A stretch of DNA of 64,000 nt from Phoenix dactylifera (taxonomy: Eukaryota > Streptophyta > Magnoliopsida > Arecales > Arecaceae), in assembly GCF_009389715.1 (NCBI RefSeq), contig NC_052399.1, positions 29,521,146 through 29,585,145 of the forward strand, written 5' to 3'. The position numbers and the translations under genes are program-made. Below the pieces are notes generated by a model, which worked only from the letters and a program-made list of their open reading frames with translations, did no database searches and had not been told where the DNA came from. Shown here one piece after another: positions 56,966-64,000 of the stretch (within the stretch, counting starts at the first letter, position 1; each line of letters opens with the position of its first letter).

Positions 56966-59900
56966 TGTAATAACCCCAAAATATTTTTTTATATAAAAAG
57001 GGATAGAATAGTCCTTTAAAATTGATATAAGGGTAAAATTGGAAGGAATCAAAAGATAATGGCATAGTTGTAGATATGTTGAAGTGGTAAGGGTAAAATT
57101 GGAAGGAATCAAAAGTTAATGGCATAACGGTAGATATGTTGAAGTGTTAGGGGCAAAATAGAAATTTAATAATATTAAAAAAGGGGTGAATAGTATCTTG
57201 ATGTGATTTAATTGGAGGGTTTGAGCTGGCTCACGGGAGTGAAACAGAGAGGAGAGGGGGAGGGTTCTCAGACGACAACAGAGAGAAAAAAAAAAGAAGA
57301 AGAGGAAAGGAAAGGAAGAAAGAAAGAGGAAGAAAAAGAAGAAAGGAAGAGGAAGGAGATCCCGGTTGCACTTCCAGCTGAAGGAAAAAACGTAGATCTC
57401 CTTCCCCTCTACGCAAAGACCTCGATTTCCAAAAAGAAAAAGGTAAATATCCGTCCCTATCTAGTCTTTTGATGACATTAGGCTATACAAAGGGTGGATA
57501 TAGTCTAGAGGGGTCGGATAAGGGTTGTAGAGGTGGTTAAAAGAGGAAGAATCGGATTTTGACAAATTTTTCCGGCACTACGAAAAACTGTGTCGAAGTC
57601 CCAACTTCGGCGAATTATTTAGGGGGTCAAACGACCTCCGATAGCAATGCATGTTACCTCTTTGGAATCCCCTATGAGTGTAGAATGTTAGGTAAAAATT
57701 TCATCAAATTTGGAGTTTGGAAAGTGGATCAAACCCAGGATGAAGTAACCGGCTGTCGGTCCGGGTTACTGTTCATGCGAGTGGGAAAATAGGGGATTTC
57801 ATGCCATAATAGGGTATTAAGCCCAGATTAAGCTAAGGGGACCTTGTACTCATGCAAGGAAGTCCCTAATACACATAAATGGTGAGTTAATTAATAGAAA
57901 AAGAAAAAAAAGAAAGAAAAGAAAAGATTTAGGAAACGGGGGAGTTGAATCAATTAAAGTCCTCTATATTATAATTGGCACGTAGATTATGGCCCTTGAT
58001 ACAAGACTAAATGTATTGTAAATGCATGTCACAGTTGGGCAAGAAGCTAGGGAACAAGAGGAAGAAGTTTTCCACTGCCTGCTGTAGATTTTTGGAGGCG
58101 TATCAGGGCTGTGCCGGATTGACAGGTGAGTGGGAGTCATGTACTTTGCACCATGAGCACATTCCTTATTCATTTTCATGAATGTTGCCAAGTGTGACTT
58201 GATTCCACCTGAGCTTATTGATTAATTGTTGTAGTAGATTCCTCTATAATCTTAATTCTCCATGCTTGATTATTCTGTACATGCATTTGAGGAAACATTG
58301 AGAGGAATTACGAGGGGTTGATGAGTAATCAAATTGATTCCGAATTGTGAAATGATTTCTTTTGTAAATTGATTTCATTTCCTCTATTTCAAAGATTTGT
58401 AGAGCCTTTTTAGTGGTATATTGAGTTGTATTGCACTTCCTTGACCCTCACTCCTAATCCTGATGTTAGTTTATGATTGGGTCATGATCGAGTGAGTGGT
58501 AGTCTTGATTATACTCCTTTTTAGTTGAGTATTGGGAGGGTGCATTATGGCATTTATGCATGGCTTGGCAGTATCTGCAGGACACCTATAGTCGATGGGG
58601 GTTGAACATCGGCCTTTGTGCGCACATAGTAGCCTTCTGGGTGGGCGGAGCCCAGTCCCTTCCTAGGGGGGGACACGGCCCTAGGCGTAGGATCGGCCGG
58701 TCCTACGACTTATATTCTGCTTGCCGCCGGGCATAGTAAGACCCCGCGAGGTGCAGTACGGCTTTCCGCGGATGTAGAATTCCCGCGAGGTGCCGTTTAG
58801 TATGTAGATGTGAGATGGATTTCTGTTCTGGATACTGGCCAGCATTTACATGATCAGTGTGGTGTATTATCCTGCATATGCATGTGACAGTAGGGAGTTG
58901 TTGCTGGTTCGCCTGGGGCGTAAAACCCACCTTCCGACAGCTGTCTAGCATTTACATTATCGATATGGTGTCTTATCCTGCATATGCATGTGACAGTAGG
59001 GAGTTGTTGCTGGTTCGCCTGGGGCGTAAAACCCACCTCCCGACAGCTGTCTAGTGATGATTTACATATTGGTGTGGTGTCATATTCGATATATGCATAT
59101 GGCAGTAGGGAGTTGTTGCTGGTTCGCCTGGGGCGTAAAACCCACCTCCCGATAGCTGTCTAGTGATGATTTCAGCATATTGACACCTGATTTGTATGTT
59201 CCAGCATTATGATCTGTTGAGCATATTCATGAGTAGCATATATGTTTACTTGATTATTCCATATATGCTTCAGATGAGTTGATATTGATTGTGGTGATAT
59301 TGATGATTTACTCCATATTCTCTATGTTGAGATCATGTTCATCTTGTTATTGATCTTGAGATTTCATCTCGAGCCATGATTATATTCTGTCTCATGTGCA
59401 TAGTACTCTCTACTCCACTCACTGAGTATTTATATACTCACTCCCCAGTTTGGTGTTTTTGATTGCAGGGCAGGTATTGTATAGAGAGGAGCAGGGTTAG
59501 AGATTGCCTGCTAGCTGTGCCGCTCCATAGTATAGTATAGTATAGTATAGTATAATGTAGATAGAGGTTTATTCCCTTTTGGTGTATTATAAACCTTCTG
59601 TTGTATTTAGTGTATAGTTACAGTCATAGATCCTGTTGTGGATATGGGTTTGACCATGGATAGAATGGGAACCAGATTTTTATACAGTTGAGTTATATGC
59701 CTGTGATGATGTATTGATATATATTGTCCAGGTTCGTTATGTGACAGGTTATGTGATTGCTGCTCTGACAGGTAGCGTTTTGTATGTAATGAGATAATCC
59801 TGACAGGTCACCATAGGAAAGGTGATCATTTTGTGCATGCATCATGCCAAAATTTTCAGAATTTATTGATGATTAATAGGTAGTAGGGTTCTACGTGGTG

Positions 59901-59975
59901 GCTGGTGGCCTTATGCCTACCCGCACCCTAGGACCGTCGCGGCGGCCCGCCGGGAACGGGGCGGGGGTCGTGACA
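56966..59975 (+). mobile_element. LTR 2, shared between the two array units
   Basis: 3,010 bases from TGTAATAACC to GTCGTGACA. It differs from LTR 1 at only about five substitutions and one or two run-length changes by eye. It serves as 3' LTR of unit 1 and 5' LTR of unit 2. The next primer site is at 59980-59991. Confidence 0.93.
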
Positions 59976-59979
59976 GAGG

Positions 59980-59991
59980 TGGTATCAGAGC
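59980..59991 (+). other. Primer-binding site, internal region 2
   Basis: TGGTATCAGAGC at the same offset from the LTR end as in unit 1. Confidence 0.93.
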
Positions 59992-60214
59992 AAAGGTTAA
60001 GAAGAGTCCTGTCAGAGCAATAGGGTGAGTCAGGATTAAGTATAGGATTATACTATGGAGCATAAGGTTTTCCTGTATGTTAATTTATGAGTCATTTACA
60101 ATTCAGTAAAATATATTATGACTCAGTGTGTAACGACTGCCCTCTCTTTTTAACTCTTTTAGAGACATATAAAAAATACCTCCAAGGAGAGGACCTGCTC
60201 ATCCTGGAAGGAGG

Positions 60215-61815
60215 ATGGAGCCAGATATAGCATTGGATGCGGGTTCCGCACATGTCGAGCCCCAAAGAGAAAAATCTCCTCCTGCTGATAGACGGAGGGT
60301 TGATGATCAAGGAGAGGTAGGAAGTAGAGATGCATTGATGGAACGGTTACTGGCGGAGAATCAGGCTCTGAGGGAGCAGATTGCTCGGGGGAAACCTCCT
60401 GCCCCGTCAGTAGTATCTATCCCACCTCCTGTACCTGTGCCAAGAAGTTTGGCCAGGTGGGCTCTAGATGATGAGGGGATTACTGTACAGGAGTTTCTGA
60501 GGCTCAGAACCCCGAAGTTTAAGGGAGAAGAAGGTGAAGATCCTCAGAGATTTCTGGAGGAGACTGAAAAGATGATACGGAGACTGCCCTGTTCTGATGC
60601 AAGAGCTATAGAACTTGTAGGGCTTACAATGAAGGAAGATGCCTGGGACTGGTACCAGAGACAAGTGGAGGACAGATTGTACAGTAGGAATCCTCCAACC
60701 TGGGAAGAGTTCAGGCAAGCAAGTGATGGATGAGTTCTTGTCTCCGGCTGAGAGGGAGAATCGGGCTCTTCAGTTTGAGAGGCTGAAGCAGATGCCCGGA
60801 ATGAGCGTATCTGAGTACGCTCGTGAGTTCACTAGATTGGGGAAGTATGCTCCTTACATCATCCCCACTGAAGCTGCCAGGATAGAAAGATTCAGGCGGG
60901 GTCTGATTTCCCCGCTTTATAATGCAGTACTGGCAGTAGAGGTCCCCACCTTGTCTAGGCTAATTGATAAAGCAAAACAGTGGGAGACCAGAAACAAAGA
61001 GGAAAGAGCTGAAAGAGAACAGAGAAAAATGAGTATGGGGAAAGGGCAAAGCAGTAGAAATAGATCTGAGGGAGTAGATCTCTCGGAGGGCCGACGGAGC
61101 AGTCTGTACGCTCAGTTCCACCTGCCCCACGTAAGAGGAAATGGAGGGAAAGAGGTCAATCACAAGATACTTTTCTGCCATCAGTACCTCGTCCTCCGGT
61201 CACTATGGCCAGAACGGAATCCAAGTTCCAATCATGGCCAGTATGTGGCATATGTGGGAAGCAGCACCCTGGCAGATGCAGAATGGGTCAGGGAGTGTGC
61301 TACAGATGTGGACAGCCGGGTCATTTTGTCAGAGAATGCCCGCAGGGTGCCTCCCAGCAGTTTGTGCCTTTGGCATCCTATCCTTCTGTGCAGATGGACA
61401 GGCCTAGTAGTAGGGAGCCTGTAGGCAGAGGCAGAGGTCAAGCACAAACATCACAGCAGAGTGCTGGACCATCTCAGCCATTAGCTCCAGCAGGCAGAGG
61501 GCAAGGAAGGGTATTTACGGTAAATCCACAAGAGGCACAGGCATCGAATGCAGCTATGACAGGTATGCTCCTCATTGATAAGTTTAAAGCTAGAGTGTTG
61601 TTTGATTGTGGAGCTACCCATTCATTTTGTGTCCCCTTATTTCGCTAAAAAGTTAGCTAAGGAATAAGATATTAATGCATATCCCCTTAGCTATTAGTAC
61701 ACCTGTAGGGGATAGTATAGAAGCGAAGTATGTATATCCTACCTATGTGGTAGAGATAGAAGGTAAAACACTCCCAATTTATTTGATTTCCAATACCACA
61801 CCGAGCAGAATATGA
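60215..61815 (+). pseudogene. gag: gag with partial protease, copy 2 (several frameshifts)
   Basis: It is nearly identical to the copy at 55284-56881, including the same frame change between capsid and zinc knuckles. It carries three further one-base additions: an A at about 60721 inside the capsid, a T near 61627 just after the protease active-site motif, and an A near 61664. It also has one Lys-to-Arg change in the capsid (near 60582). Each addition lengthens a run of the same base. The longest open pieces are 60215-60733, 60639-61424 and 61205-61648. As read it cannot make a full gag. If the additions are sequencing errors, its coding state equals copy 1. Confidence 0.88.
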
Positions 61816-61899
61816 AGAGCAGATACACTCACCCCTTTGAGTAATCAGGTAATTTACTCTTTTAAATTCGAGGACGAATTTTATATAAGGAGGGGAGGA

Positions 61900-64000
61900 T
61901 GTAATAACCCCAAAATATTTTTTTATATAAAAAGGGATAGAATAGTCCTTTAAAATTGATATAAGGGTAAAATTGGAAGGAATCAAAAGATAATGGCATA
62001 GTTGTAGATATGTTGAAGTGGTAAGGGTAAAATTGGAAGGAATCAAAAGTTAATGGCATAACGGTAGATATGTTGAAGTGTTAGGGGCAAAATAGAAATT
62101 TAATAATATTAAAAAAGGGGTGAATAGTATCTTGATGTGATTTAATTGGAGGGTTTTGAGCTGGCTCACGGGAGTGAAACAGAGAGGAGAGGGGGAGGGT
62201 TCTCAGACGACAACAGAGAGAAAAAAAAAAGAAGAAGAGGAAAGGAAAGAAGAAAGAAAGAGGAAGAAAAAGAAGAAAGGAAGAGGAAGGAGATCCCGGT
62301 TGCACTTCCAGCTGAAGGAAAAAACGTAGATCTCCTTCCCCTCTACGCAAAAGACCTCGATTTCCAAAAAGAAAAAGGTAAATATCCGTCCCTATCTAGT
62401 CTTTTGATGACATTAGGCTATACAAAGGGTGGATATAGTCTAGAGGGGTCGGATAAGGGTTGTAGAGGTGGTTAAAAGAGGAAGAATCGGATTTTGACAA
62501 ATTTTTCCGGCACTACGAAAAAACTGTGTCGAAGTCCCAACTTCGGCGAATTATTTAGGGGGTCAAACGACCTCCGATAGCAATGCATGTTACCTCTTTG
62601 GAATCCCCTATGAGTGTAGAATGTTAGGTAAAAATTTCATCAAATTTGGAGTTTGGAAAGTGGATCAAACCCAGGATGAAGTAACGGCTGTCGGTCCGGG
62701 TTACTGTTCATCCGAGTGGGAAAATAGGGGATTTCATGCCATAATAGGGTATTAAGCCCAGATTAAGCTAAGGGGACCTTGTACTCATGCAAGGAAGTCC
62801 CTAATACACATAAATGGTGAGTTAATTAATAGAAAAAGAAAAAAAAGAAAGAAAAGAAAAGATTTAGGAAACGGGGGAGTTGAATCAATTAAAGTCCCCT
62901 ATATTATAATTGGCACGTAGATTATGGCCCTTGATACAAGACTAAATGTATTGTAAATGCATGTCACAGTTGGGCAAGAAGCTAGGGAACAAGAGGAAGA
63001 AGTTTTCCCACTGCCTGCTGTAGATTTTTGGAGGCGTATCAGGGCTGTGCTGGATTGACAGGTGAGTGGGAGTCATGTACTTTGCACCATGAGCACATTC
63101 CTTATTCATTTTCATGAATGTTGCCAAGTGTGACTTGATTCCACCTGAGCTTATTGATTAATTGTTGTAGTAGATTCCTCTATAATCTTAATTCTCCATG
63201 CTTGATTATTCTGTACATGCATTTGAGGAAACATTGAGAGGAATTACGAGGGGTTGATGAGTAATCAAATTGATTCCGAATTGTGAAATGATTTCTTTTG
63301 TAAATTGATTTCATTTCCTCTATTTCAAAGATTTGTAGAGCCTTTTTAGTGGTATATTGAGTTGTATTGCACTTCCTTGACCCTCACTCCTAATCCTGAT
63401 GTTAGTTTATGATTGGGTCATGATCGAGTGAGTGGTAGTCTTGATTATACTCCTTTTTAGTTTGAGTATTGGGAGGGTGCATTATGGCATTTATGCATGG
63501 CTTGGCAGTATCTGCAGGACACCTATAGTCGATGGGGGTTGAACATCGGCCTTTGTGCGCACATAGTAGCCTTCTGGGTGGGCGGAGCCCAGTCCCTTCC
63601 TAGGGGGGACACGGCCCTAGGCGTAGGATCGGCCGGTCCTACGACTTATATTCTGCTTGCCGCCGGGCATAGTAAGACCCCGCGAGGTGCAGTACGGCTT
63701 TCCGCGGATGTAGAATTCCCGCGAGGTGCCGTTTAGTATGTAGATGTGAGATGGATTTCTGTTCTGGATACTGGCCAGCATTTACATGATCAGTGTGGTG
63801 TATTATCCTGCATATGCATGTGACAGTAGGGAGTTGTTGCTGGTTCGCCTGGGGCGTAAAACCCACCTTCCGACAGCTGTCTAGCATTTACATTATCGAT
63901 ATGGTGTCTTATCCTGCATATGCATGTGACAGTAGGGAGTTGTTGCTGGTTCGCCTGGGGCGTAAAACCCACCTCCCGACAGCTGTCTAGTGATGATTTA
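61900..64000 (+). mobile_element. LTR 3, cut by the window end
   Basis: It starts TGTAATAACC at 61900 after the same polypurine tract and follows LTR 1 and 2 to the window edge (2,101 bases seen). It shows more one-base run-length differences than the other two (for example at 62156, 62249, 62351, 62686 and 63603) and a few substitutions. Whether the array ends after this LTR or continues cannot be seen. Confidence 0.92.

Noticed and set aside
52034..64000. Regularly spaced repeats considered as CRISPR or satellite DNA
   Set aside because: The 106-base subrepeats and the 4.93 kb period are explained by LTR structure with primer sites and polypurine tracts. There are no short repeats with unique spacers.
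1..64000. Search by eye for tRNA or rRNA genes
   Set aside because: No cloverleaf-like segment with a GGTTCGAATCC-type T-arm and matching acceptor stem was found. The only tRNA-related signals are the retrotransposon primer sites.

Overview
The window is plant nuclear DNA, most likely from a monocot. It has long AT-rich intergenic stretches full of transposon relics and a few intron-containing genes. The aleurain-type protease resembles monocot homologues and has a GC-rich first exon. The ribosomal protein gene carries plant telo-box and GGCCCA promoter motifs. Palm-like is a guess from general sequence style. There are no bacterial operons, CRISPR arrays or recognisable tRNA/rRNA genes.

Three genes are well supported. 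(1) A five-exon minus-strand receptor-like cytoplasmic kinase of the RIPK/PBL type (21612 to 19060, 442 aa). (2) An intronless gene for 60S ribosomal protein L27a/uL15 (31185-31634). (3) An eight-exon aleurain/cathepsin H-type cysteine protease (41431-45223, 359 aa), whose fourth intron holds a complete TRIM retrotransposon with a Tourist-like MITE nested in its 3' LTR. A weaker gene start at 50146 encodes a type II membrane anchor. Its remainder is not visible before a retrotransposon array begins at 52034.

The left 17 kb holds a local family of unrecognised, very small proteins with three predicted membrane segments. The members are A1 at 3.5 kb, B at 5.9 kb, C at 10.2 kb, A2 at 15.4 kb, A3 at 16.9 kb and a C relic at 9.7 kb. 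A1 and A2 lie in a segmental duplication (about 2.4-4.1 kb and 13.0-15.8 kb), share the same nonsense codon and run into an antisense LINE fragment. A3 is open, but an inverted partial copy of its own 5' end lies just upstream, so a transcript across both could fold into a long hairpin. The second duplication copy was later hit by a retrotransposon, now a 965-bp solo LTR with a 5-bp target duplication.

The right end (52034 to the window edge) is a head-to-tail LTR-internal-LTR-internal-LTR array of a non-autonomous Ty3/gypsy-type element. Its LTRs are about 3.0 kb and its internal parts about 1.9 kb, coding only for gag and the start of a protease (a TR-GAG-type element, period about 4.93 kb). 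The copies differ at only a few sites, many of them one-base run-length changes, so the array is either very young or partly affected by assembly error. Further mobile DNA includes TRIM LTR relics at 22-25 kb, a probable non-autonomous hAT element beside the L27a gene, foldback AT-rich elements and LINE RNase H remnants.
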